A DNA stretch of 32,607 nt. It comes from an uncultured Spirochaeta sp. GTDB lineage: Bacteria; Spirochaetota; Spirochaetia; DTKZ01. Positions 9,793-17,478 of the stretch are shown here, one piece after another (the first letter of the stretch is position 1; each line of letters begins with the position of its first letter). Below the pieces are notes generated by a model, which was given only the letters and a program-made list of their open reading frames with translations, did no database searches and was not told where the DNA came from. The stretch is taken from the NCBI GenBank assembly GCA_937140905.1, contig CAKZQO010000253.1, positions 1 through 32,607 of the forward strand, read 5' to 3'. Position numbers and translations under genes: made by a program.

Positions 9793-11258
9793 GGGGCAGA
9801 CTCCAGAGGAAGAAGGATCTGGACTAGGGTACCGTTCCCCGGTTCGGAATGGATGTGTACCTTTCCCTTTCCCGAAGTGGCAAGGACTACCCTTCGTACC
9901 ACGTTGTACAATCCGATCCGAATGGACGGATGGGTTGCTTCTGCATGGGCAGCATTGAGTACTTTCTCCATTTCCTCTTTTTCCATCCCCTTACCTGTGT
10001 CACTCACTACCATCTCCAAGTAAGGAGCACGGATTTGTACCGAGATATACACCTTTCCCCCGTTCTCTAGATCGTGCAAACCATGAACTATAGCATTTTC
10101 GATGAGAGGCTGTAAAAGTAATGCGGGTGTTTGGTATAAAAATACTCCCTCAGCGATTTCCCACTCGAATTGGAACCGATCCTTGAAGCGTAGTTGTAAA
10201 AGCCAGACGTACCTACGTGCGCATTCGATCTCCTCCGACACCAATACAAAGCGGTTGGACGGTCGTAGGACATATCGTATAAAATCCGCCAATTTTTCCA
10301 GGAACTCAGCGGTAGCTTCGTCTTTCTCTGCCAGAGCAAGTTGCCAGCCTGCCGATAGAGTGTTGTACAGGAAGTGAGGATTGATCTGGCTCTGCAAGGC
10401 AAGTAGTTCGGCTTCTTTTAATTTATGCTCGTAATCTAGCACGTGCATCTGTTGTTCGAGAAGTTTCCGCTCCAATTCCGCCTTTCGTTGTAACTCTTCG
10501 AAAGCTTCCCGTATGCTCTTCTGCATCCGGCTGAATGCACTATGGAGAGTTCCGATCTCATCGTTACCCTCATAGGGAGGAAGCTCGGAGTGATAGTTCC
10601 TGCGCTCCATCTCCTCCACTGTATTGGATAACCGTTCTAGTGGCTCACTGATCATAAAGGAGTACCGGATCATCAGTAGGGTACTGAGCAGAAAGGCGAG
10701 AAGGATAAGCAGCAAATTAAAAAGGAGAATGGTGTTTAGGATTTTCCTGTAACCTGTAAAAGCCTGCAACACTCCATCGAGATAGAGGGTATTCATTCTC
10801 GTGAGAAGGAATTGGATCAACCCCTCTAACTGCTTGCATTCCTCGTACAGATTCACGTAGGTACTTACATCCCTTCCTCTCTTCGCTTTTACTGCCCCTT
10901 CACTAGCGGATAGATACTCTCGGAGAAGGGAAGCTAGGTTCTTCTCCAACAGCAAGAGTTCATCCTTTCGGATCTCCTTGTTCAATGCCTTGATCTGGTC
11001 ATTAAGAAAGGAAGAATACCGGATGTATTCCTTCAAGGATTCAGAGTTCTTTGCCAGTAGGTAGCCGGTTAGATACTGTTGGGTCTTCTCTAGATTCTCC
11101 CAGATGTTCCTCTTCAGGAACAGGTTATTCTTCAGGAGCAGTTCAATGCTCTGTGCCAGTTCCAAAGAACTAAATACGGTATAAAGAGTTATGGAGGAGA
11201 GGATTAGAATGATGATGAAGGAGTTCCCAACGATACGGTTCCGTAGTTTGTGCTTCAT
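9789..11258 (-). CDS. Sensor histidine kinase, LytS/YesM type (two TM helices, HAMP, His_kinase)
   Basis: 489 aa; LALQSQINPHFLYNTLSAGWQLA phosphoacceptor region, LLLQPLIENAIVHGL N-box, DTGKGM; TM helices flank a roughly 150 aa helical extracytoplasmic region. ATGA overlap with the response regulator. Confidence 0.93.
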   Translation of the reverse strand: MKHKLRNRIVGNSFIIILILSSITLYTVFSSLELAQSIELLLKNNLFLKRNIWENLEKTQQYLTGYLLAKNSESLKEYIRYSSFLNDQIKALNKEIRKDELLLLEKNLASLLREYLSASEGAVKAKRGRDVSTYVNLYEECKQLEGLIQFLLTRMNTLYLDGVLQAFTGYRKILNTILLFNLLLILLAFLLSTLLMIRYSFMISEPLERLSNTVEEMERRNYHSELPPYEGNDEIGTLHSAFSRMQKSIREAFEELQRKAELERKLLEQQMHVLDYEHKLKEAELLALQSQINPHFLYNTLSAGWQLALAEKDEATAEFLEKLADFIRYVLRPSNRFVLVSEEIECARRYVWLLQLRFKDRFQFEWEIAEGVFLYQTPALLLQPLIENAIVHGLHDLENGGKVYISVQIRAPYLEMVVSDTGKGMEKEEMEKVLNAAHAEATHPSIRIGLYNVVRRVVLATSGKGKVHIHSEPGNGTLVQILLPLESAP

Positions 11259-11260
11259 CC

Positions 11261-12274
11261 TCAGTAAGTCCTTCCATACTTTGTGTTGGAATTTATCTTT
11301 ATGATGCCCATGGGAGGTGTGCCAGCCCAGATCTGCTCGAGCGTTCTAACCGCGGCCTTCCCCATTTCTAGGGCATCCCGCACAACCGTAGCCTGTACAA
11401 CTCCTTTTTCCAGTAACCGGCTGATTTCAGCGTTCTCGTCTGCACCGATAATCAGGATCTTTCCTACCAATCCCCGATCGATGATCACCTGGGCTACCCC
11501 AACAGTACTTCGCGCGCTAGTGCAGAGAAACGCATTGATCTCGGGATGGTTTTGTAGCATGGTACTGCACGCCTCTTCGCTTCCCAAGATGCTCACCGCT
11601 TCCCTCTCTACCGCTACAATTCTTCCTTTTCCCCGCTTCTCCAACTCAAAGATAGCTCCTTTTAGAAAAGGTTCCTCCGTTAAGGTGAATGAATTCGGTG
11701 TACCAGAGGGAAGGATTATGCCCAGTCGAGCATCTTTCCCGAGTAGACCAATCACAACGGAGGCTCCTTCCTTTCCTAGCAAGAAGGAATCACTACTGAC
11801 GAACCCTCGACTTGGTCTCGGGGGAACATCCATTGCCACTGGTACAAAGGGAATCCGGTACCGTTCTGCTTTTTCGATGAACTGCTCTACCTTCTCACCC
11901 GCCGGGAAGTACATAATCAGTCCATCAGGAGCCGAGCGGATGGCGATCTCGAAATACCGAAAAGCCTCAGCAGGAAGGTAAGATCCCTTCGTGTTCGTAT
12001 CCGAAGGGTAGTAGAACACCTGCATTGCCGTTTGGGAGGCATCCGCCTCTTCTTGGATTCCCTGGATGATGTTGGAAAGGAAGGGATCCGTATAAGAAGG
12101 CAGGATAGCGATCAAATGGTGTTTCGCAATCCCCAGAGATACAGGGTGTCTCAATACTGTCTTCGATAGTTCTACTCGTGCCCTTCCTATCAAATGCACG
12201 TTGTAGATAGTAAGTCCAACCATCAGACAGGCAAGAACAATAATGAAAGCTAGAATCACATGCGTCTTTCGCAT
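11261..12274 (-). CDS. Membrane-anchored periplasmic-binding (LacI/ribose-binding type) protein, probable sensor subunit
   Basis: 337 aa; N-terminal TM helix without lipobox (MRKTHVILAFIIVLACLMVGLTIYNV), then HHLIAILPSYTDPFLSNIIQGIQEEADAS and AFLCTSARSTVGVAQVIIDRGLVGKILIIGADE. Confidence 0.82.
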   Translation of the reverse strand: MRKTHVILAFIIVLACLMVGLTIYNVHLIGRARVELSKTVLRHPVSLGIAKHHLIAILPSYTDPFLSNIIQGIQEEADASQTAMQVFYYPSDTNTKGSYLPAEAFRYFEIAIRSAPDGLIMYFPAGEKVEQFIEKAERYRIPFVPVAMDVPPRPSRGFVSSDSFLLGKEGASVVIGLLGKDARLGIILPSGTPNSFTLTEEPFLKGAIFELEKRGKGRIVAVEREAVSILGSEEACSTMLQNHPEINAFLCTSARSTVGVAQVIIDRGLVGKILIIGADENAEISRLLEKGVVQATVVRDALEMGKAAVRTLEQIWAGTPPMGIIKINSNTKYGRTY

Positions 12275-12283
12275 ATTACTAGT

Positions 12284-12289
12284 ATTGTA
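12284..12289 (-). promoter_or_regulatory. Possible -10 element (rc TACAAT) of the sugar-sensing operon
   Basis: TACAAT 9 nt upstream of the ATG at 12274; no SD-like sequence and no clear -35. Confidence 0.35.
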
Positions 12290-12325
12290 TCACCGTCTAT
12301 CGAATCACTGCTACAACCCGCCCCC

Positions 12326-12354
12326 TTGATCCCTTCGTTTCTTCTCCCTACAAT
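12326..12354 (+). promoter_or_regulatory. Putative sigma70 promoter TTGATC-N17-TACAAT
   Basis: TTGATC 12326-12331, TACAAT 12349-12354; followed by SD aaggggtgagcaATG. Confidence 0.65.
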
Positions 12355-12372
12355 GCTTGGAAGGGGTGAGCA

Positions 12373-12666
12373 ATGAAACGGGAAGACTTCATCTTCATCA
12401 TCGGCTACCAGGGGGATGTAGCGATCGTCGACGGTAAGGCAAAGAGAAAGTACGGCTCTTACACGACCCGGCAGCTAGTGGAAGCAGGACTCTTCAAACC
12501 CGCTTTTTGCTCTGCCCTTTATTCAGAAGACCCCAAAGAAATGGAAGAGTTTCTAACCCTGTTCAACGCTGCCCATCCGGGTCCTCCCTACACGAAAGAG
12601 CAGTTGAGTCGCTTGTTCGGGGTGTTCGAAGTACCTAAAGAACCCATCCGGTACAAGATTCTCTAG
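12373..12666 (+). CDS. Uncharacterised 97 aa protein
   Basis: Own promoter, good SD (AAGGGG) and non-shadow ORF in a gene-sized gap; no family recognised. Confidence 0.7.
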   Translation: MKREDFIFIIGYQGDVAIVDGKAKRKYGSYTTRQLVEAGLFKPAFCSALYSEDPKEMEEFLTLFNAAHPGPPYTKEQLSRLFGVFEVPKEPIRYKIL

Positions 12667-12676
12667 AAGAAATTCA

Positions 12677-12705
12677 TTGACGCCTTAAAACTTCTCGGTT
12701 ACAAT
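12677..12705 (+). promoter_or_regulatory. Putative sigma70 promoter of the 2-oxoacid oxidoreductase operon (TTGACG-N17-TACAAT)
   Basis: TTGACG 12677-12682, TACAAT 12700-12705, exact 17 bp spacing. Confidence 0.75.
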
Positions 12706-12770
12706 GTCTTTGAGTATTGCAATAAAAGCAATTTTACTATGCATAATTCACAACACAAACGAGGTCGTGT

Positions 12771-13307
12771 ATGGAACTGATCCACAATGAGATACCCCTG
12801 GAGTTCCTTAGCGCTCTTCCCGAAGGAATCAAATACGTGGTGCGGCATGGAAAAGACTTTCTTGTGGTGGAAGAAGTAACCTGCCCCAATGGGCATTCCC
12901 TAATGAGCGAAAACGTCCGTATTCACGGCGAACCTTCGATCAAAATAGGCGTGGAAATTGCCAACGAAAAGGGGCATTTCTTCATCGATTCCTACTGGGG
13001 AAGCCATAAAAAACTATTTGATTTCATTCCATCCCTAGGGCACGCTCCCGTGATTGTCCAGTCTTTCTGCCCCACCTGCGGAACCAGCCTCATGGTAGAG
13101 GATCAGTGTTCCATACAGGGTTGTAAAACCAAGGAACACATTCTCATGTTACTCCCTGGAAGAAAGAATCGGATCCTCGTATGTGCCCGTTTAGGTTGTC
13201 CCGGACATCGGCTGGATATCCAGGAACTTCCTCATGAAGTCACGGAGAAGATCAGTGGCATCAACTTCTTTGGTACAGGAATAGACGACTACTTTGGAGG
13301 GATCTAA
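12771..13307 (+). CDS. Uncharacterised Cys/His-rich (zinc-ribbon-like) protein at head of oxidoreductase operon
   Basis: 178 aa with CPNGH, CPTCG, CSIQGC and CARLGCPGH motifs; TAATG overlap with the downstream ferredoxin subunit. Confidence 0.8.
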   Translation: MELIHNEIPLEFLSALPEGIKYVVRHGKDFLVVEEVTCPNGHSLMSENVRIHGEPSIKIGVEIANEKGHFFIDSYWGSHKKLFDFIPSLGHAPVIVQSFCPTCGTSLMVEDQCSIQGCKTKEHILMLLPGRKNRILVCARLGCPGHRLDIQELPHEVTEKISGINFFGTGIDDYFGGI

Positions 13308-13543
13308 TGCAGGAGAACTATATCGAAATAGAAATCGAGCAATGCAAAGGATGCCGTCTCTGCGTGGAGACCTGCCCTCATCACTGCATCGTGCAGGGAT
13401 CGGATATAAACAAAATGGGATACCAGTACATCCGCTTCGTGCAGAACGGTTGCACCGCCTGTGGTTTCTGCTATTACATCTGCCCAGAACCGGGAGCCAT
13501 CACTGTGATCAAAGCGGAGAAGCGGGAGGCTGTCCATGGCTAA
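13307..13543 (+). CDS. 2x[4Fe-4S] ferredoxin subunit (delta) of 2-oxoacid:ferredoxin oxidoreductase
   Basis: 78 aa; CKGCRLCVETCP and CTACGFCYYICP; followed by alpha and beta/gamma subunits. Confidence 0.92.
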   Translation: MQENYIEIEIEQCKGCRLCVETCPHHCIVQGSDINKMGYQYIRFVQNGCTACGFCYYICPEPGAITVIKAEKREAVHG

Positions 13544-14597
13544 GCAGTTGATTAAAGGAAACGAAGCGGTTGTGTATGGAGCCCTCTTGGGAGGGGCCAC
13601 CCACTTTTTCGGCTATCCCATTACCCCTGCCAGTGAAATTGCCCACGCTGCAGCGGAATACTTTGTGTCCACCGGCAGGTGTTTTCTCCAGGCAGAGGAT
13701 GAAGTGAATGCCATCAACATGCTGTACGGAGCCGCTTCTGCGGGAGGAAGGGTAATGACCGCATCCTCTGGGCCGGGGATCGCCCTCATGTCCGAAGGGC
13801 TATCCTACCTAGCGGGAGCCGAATTACCAGCCGTAGTGGTAGACGTCCAGCGCGCGGGCCCTGGATTGGGAAACATCTGGCCCGAACAAGCGGACTACAA
13901 CATGGTGGTGAAGGGAGGAGGCCATGGAAACTACCGGAACATCGTGCTCGCCCCTTTCTCCGCGCAAGAGATGTGCGATTTCGCCTACCGAGCCTTTGAA
14001 CTGGCAGAGCGGTACCGGATGACCGTGTTCATTCTGGCGGACGCGTACATTGGTCAGATCATGGAAGCGGTGGAAGTCCCCACAAAAGTCCACCATTCTC
14101 CTAGAAAAGAATGGGCCTTGTACGCGGACCGGGAAAGCCGGCACAACCTGATTACTTCCATCCTAATGAACACGGAACTTCTCTACCACCACAATAAAAA
14201 GCTCCAGGAGAAGTACGCCAAAGTGGAACGGGAACTAGTGGAGTGGGAGGAGTACGATACCGAGGATGCCGACTTCCTTTTCGTGGCCTATGGAATCAGC
14301 GCCCGGATCAGTCTATCGGTGGTCCGGGAACTTCGAAGGTTGAACCAAAAGGCAGGCCTCCTGCGTCCCAAGACCCTCTACCCCTTCCCCAGCGCACGGA
14401 TCGCGGAGCTGTCCCGGCAAGTACGTCAGATAGCCGTTGTAGAACTGAGCAACGGGCAGATGGCAGCGGATGTCGAACTGGCAGCCAGGCGATCGGTTCT
14501 CAAATACAACTGGATGGGAGGCAAGGTCCCTTCAATCCAGGAAGTGTTAGAGCTGGCCAAAGAGGACATGAAACAAACCACCACCGTAAGGGGATGA
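13536..14597 (+). CDS. 2-oxoacid:ferredoxin oxidoreductase alpha subunit (VorB/KorA-like)
   Basis: 353 aa; KGNEAVVYGALLGGATHFFGYPITPASEI, TASSGPGIALMSEGLSYLAGAELPAVVVDVQRAGPGLG. Confidence 0.93.
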   Translation: MAKQLIKGNEAVVYGALLGGATHFFGYPITPASEIAHAAAEYFVSTGRCFLQAEDEVNAINMLYGAASAGGRVMTASSGPGIALMSEGLSYLAGAELPAVVVDVQRAGPGLGNIWPEQADYNMVVKGGGHGNYRNIVLAPFSAQEMCDFAYRAFELAERYRMTVFILADAYIGQIMEAVEVPTKVHHSPRKEWALYADRESRHNLITSILMNTELLYHHNKKLQEKYAKVERELVEWEEYDTEDADFLFVAYGISARISLSVVRELRRLNQKAGLLRPKTLYPFPSARIAELSRQVRQIAVVELSNGQMAADVELAARRSVLKYNWMGGKVPSIQEVLELAKEDMKQTTTVRG

Positions 14598-14600
14598 TCT

Positions 14601-16037
14601 ATGGTAAAACACGCGAAACCAAAAACCTTCTATGACACGTTCGAACGAAGGGGGCCAGGTGAAAAGAACACCACCTACTGCCCTGGCTGTGGCCATGGAA
14701 ACGCGCATAAACTGATTGCCGAAGTGATTGCCGAACTGGGAATCCAGGACCGAGTGATTTTCTGTTCCCCGGTAGGTTGCAGCGTGTTCGCATATTACTA
14801 CTTCGATACGGGCAACGTTCAGTGTTCCCATGGCCGGGCTCCGGCAGTGGCAACGGGACTTTCACGGGCGCGGGACAACGCCATCGTCATTTCCTACCAG
14901 GGGGATGGAGACCTGGCAGGCATTGGGATGGGCGCCATCATGCACGCCGCTAATCGGGGAGAACACATGGCCGTGTTTTTCATCAACAACGCTATCTATG
15001 GGATGACGGGTGGTCAGATGGCTCCCACTACTCTGATAGGGCAAAAAACTACCACTACCCCATTTGGCCGATCCCCCGGACGGGAAGGGTTCCCCATCCG
15101 GATGTGCGAATTGATCAATGAACTTCAAGCCCCCGTATACATCGAACGGGTCTCCTTGGGGGATGCGGCCCGAATTATGCGGGCCAAACGGGCGGTAAAA
15201 CAAGCCCTTCTCAATCAGGTGAACAAGAAAGGCTTCTCTTTCGTGGAGCTCTTATCCCCCTGCCCCATCAATTGGAAGATGACTCCCATCGAAGCTCGAA
15301 AATGGCTGATCGACACGATGGAACCTCTGTTCCCGGTAAAGGTGTTCCGGAATATCGAGGAACCTCCTGTGAAATACGAACCTCCAAAAGTACTTTCCGA
15401 TGCTGAACTGGTAAATCATTTTGCCGCAACCACAGAAATCGAAATCCCCGTGTCGCCCCGGGAAGTGGAAGACCAATACATCAAGATCGCCGGCTTTGGA
15501 GGCCAGGGTGTCATGTCCGCGGGCGTGTTCCTGGCTAACTGCGCCATCAAGGAAGGGTTCAACGCCACGTGGCTTCCTTCCTACGGTCCGGAAATGCGAG
15601 GCGGAACAGCCAATGCTAGCGTCATCATCTCCAACAACCAGATTGGCACACCCCTCGTGAGTAGCCCCAACGTGCTGATCGCCATGAACGCCCCTTCCCT
15701 AGACACGTTCGAAGAAACGGTAGTCTCCAGTGGTCTGGTGATCGTCAATTCCTCTCTAGTATCCCGCAAACTTCGCCGGGAAGACGTACGGGCCATCTAC
15801 GCTCCTGTAACGGAAATAGCGAAGGATGTGGGATTGATCGCGGCGGCCTCGGTGGTGGCCCTTACCCTCTACGCATGCATATCCGGAGCGGTGCAGATCG
15901 AAACGATCAAGAAGGTAATTCCTCTTTCCCTCAAGAAGAAAGCCTTGGTGGACGTAAACTTGAAGGCAGTGGAGGCCGCCGTAGAGTACTACCAGAAAAA
16001 CATTAAGGAAGCGTATTCCTACACGTCTGTCAAATAG
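14601..16037 (+). CDS. 2-oxoacid:ferredoxin oxidoreductase, fused beta (TPP-binding) and gamma subunits
   Basis: 478 aa; N-terminal YCPGCGHGNAHKLIAEV, GCSVFAYYYFDT, SYQGDGDLAGIGMGAIMHAANRGEHMAVFFINNAIYGMTGGQMAPTT; C-terminal IAGFGGQGVMSAGVFLANCAIKEGFNATWLPSYGPEMRGGTANASVIIS. Confidence 0.93.
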   Translation: MVKHAKPKTFYDTFERRGPGEKNTTYCPGCGHGNAHKLIAEVIAELGIQDRVIFCSPVGCSVFAYYYFDTGNVQCSHGRAPAVATGLSRARDNAIVISYQGDGDLAGIGMGAIMHAANRGEHMAVFFINNAIYGMTGGQMAPTTLIGQKTTTTPFGRSPGREGFPIRMCELINELQAPVYIERVSLGDAARIMRAKRAVKQALLNQVNKKGFSFVELLSPCPINWKMTPIEARKWLIDTMEPLFPVKVFRNIEEPPVKYEPPKVLSDAELVNHFAATTEIEIPVSPREVEDQYIKIAGFGGQGVMSAGVFLANCAIKEGFNATWLPSYGPEMRGGTANASVIISNNQIGTPLVSSPNVLIAMNAPSLDTFEETVVSSGLVIVNSSLVSRKLRREDVRAIYAPVTEIAKDVGLIAAASVVALTLYACISGAVQIETIKKVIPLSLKKKALVDVNLKAVEAAVEYYQKNIKEAYSYTSVK

Positions 16038-16044
16038 GGTAGCG

Positions 16045-16067
16045 AGACAAGGGTGTTCCCCTTGTCT
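16045..16067 (+). terminator. Stem-loop downstream of oxidoreductase operon (terminator-like, weak U tract)
   Basis: AGACAAGGG-tgttc-CCCTTGTCT perfect 9 bp stem, followed by agtttatat. Confidence 0.55.
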
Positions 16068-16131
16068 AGTTTATATAGGCGGGTTGCATTGGTAACTTAG
16101 TACCCTACCTTTAGCGCCCCTCCATCTCCTG

Positions 16132-16166
16132 CGGCTTGGACATCTAGTCCAAGCCGTATTTTTTTA
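16132..16166 (+). terminator. Rho-independent terminator of oxidoreductase operon overlapping the 3' end of the convergent ntrC-like gene
   Basis: CGGCTTGGA-catctag-TCCAAGCCG then tattttttta; the right arm is the last codons of the minus-strand gene ending at 16144. Confidence 0.85.
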
Positions 16167-17478
16167 TCTTGTATTGCAAGGTTCTCCGACTGATTCCTAG
16201 CTCCTTTGCCGCTTTCGTTCGATTTCCACCCTGACGCCGAAGAGCTAATTCGATAGATGCCCTTTCTAGATCCTCCAACCGGGTAGCCCCAGATAGAACG
16301 GTCCCTTTTGGCTCTTCCATTATTCTCGATTCCTTCAACTCAATATGGTCGGGAAGGATTTCCCGCCCCTCGCTCAGGATGACCGCTCGTTCGAGGATGT
16401 TTTCCAATTCCCGAACATTTCCTGGATACTCGTAGGAAAGAAGCTTTGCCAAGCTCTGGGAGCTTAACCGTTTGGCCCCTACATTCAACCTCTTACAGAT
16501 TCGTACCAAAAGGTACTCTGCAATCAAGGGGATATCCGATTTTCGCTCCCGTAACGGGGGAATATCGATCCGGATCACGTTCAACCGATAGAATAAATCC
16601 TCCCGGAACTCGCCCTGTCGAACCCGCTCCTCCAGATTCCGATTTGTAGCCGAAAGGATTCGCGCCCGGATCGGAATGTCCCGGTTTCCACCGATCCGAC
16701 GGATCTTCCTATCCTGTAGGACCCGAAGGAGTTTTACCTGAAGGGCAAGGGGCATTTCCGCTATCTCGTCCAGGAACAAGGTTCCGGCCCCTGCTAGTTC
16801 GAATAGACCGATCTTCCGGCAATCTGCCCCGGTAAAAGCCCCCTTTTCATGACCGAACAATTCACTTTCGATGAGGGTATGAGGCAAAGCGCCCACGTTT
16901 ACGCCGATAAAGGGCTCCTCCTTCCGTGAAGAAGCCGCGTGGATCTGCCGAGCCACGATCTCTTTCCCGGTTCCTGTTTCCCCCGTAATGAGAACCGTGG
17001 AATCGGTACCGCCTACCTTGAGGATGAGGGATCGGATCTCTTCAATTCTTGGATGCTTCCCGATTAAAGAATACTCCTTCGGTTCTATCCTACGACTCGC
17101 TTCCCATACCTGCTTCCTTCGTTCCTCTTCCACCAGGGTGCGGATTTTCTGCAGCAGCAAATCGGTATCTAAGGGCTTTTCCAGGAAATCCCGGGCTCCG
17201 CTCTTCAGGGCCTGAACCGCATCCGGAATCTCCCCATGGGCAGAGATCATCACGATAGGAACCAACACCCCCTCTTCTAGTGTCCACTCCAACACTTCCT
17301 GGCCGGACATCCCGGGCATTTTCAGATCCAGGATCGCCACGTCAAACCGCTCCTCTGCTAGAAGATCCCGCGCCGTGATACCATCCGGTGCCGTTACCGC
17401 CTCGATTCCCTCTAGTAGAAAGATTCTTTTAAGGGTTTCCCGAATATTTCGCTCATCGTCCGCGATCAGCACCCGCAT
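16144..17478 (-). CDS. NtrC-family sigma54-dependent response regulator (REC, AAA+, Fis HTH)
   Basis: 444 aa; DVAILDLKMPGMSG, GETGTGKEIVARQIH, GHEKGAFTGAD, LFLDEIAEMPL, NRTKAAKELGISRRTLQYKIKKYGLD. Confidence 0.97.
   Translation of the reverse strand: MRVLIADDERNIRETLKRIFLLEGIEAVTAPDGITARDLLAEERFDVAILDLKMPGMSGQEVLEWTLEEGVLVPIVMISAHGEIPDAVQALKSGARDFLEKPLDTDLLLQKIRTLVEEERRKQVWEASRRIEPKEYSLIGKHPRIEEIRSLILKVGGTDSTVLITGETGTGKEIVARQIHAASSRKEEPFIGVNVGALPHTLIESELFGHEKGAFTGADCRKIGLFELAGAGTLFLDEIAEMPLALQVKLLRVLQDRKIRRIGGNRDIPIRARILSATNRNLEERVRQGEFREDLFYRLNVIRIDIPPLRERKSDIPLIAEYLLVRICKRLNVGAKRLSSQSLAKLLSYEYPGNVRELENILERAVILSEGREILPDHIELKESRIMEEPKGTVLSGATRLEDLERASIELALRRQGGNRTKAAKELGISRRTLQYKIKKYGLD

Noticed and set aside
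11283-11981. Plus-strand 232 aa ORF
   Set aside because: Antisense of the anchored binding protein; no independent evidence.
12711-12770. Rex (redox repressor) operator in the VOR leader
   Set aside because: The AT-rich repeats do not match the TTGTGA/TTGTTA...TCACAA/TAACAA pattern.
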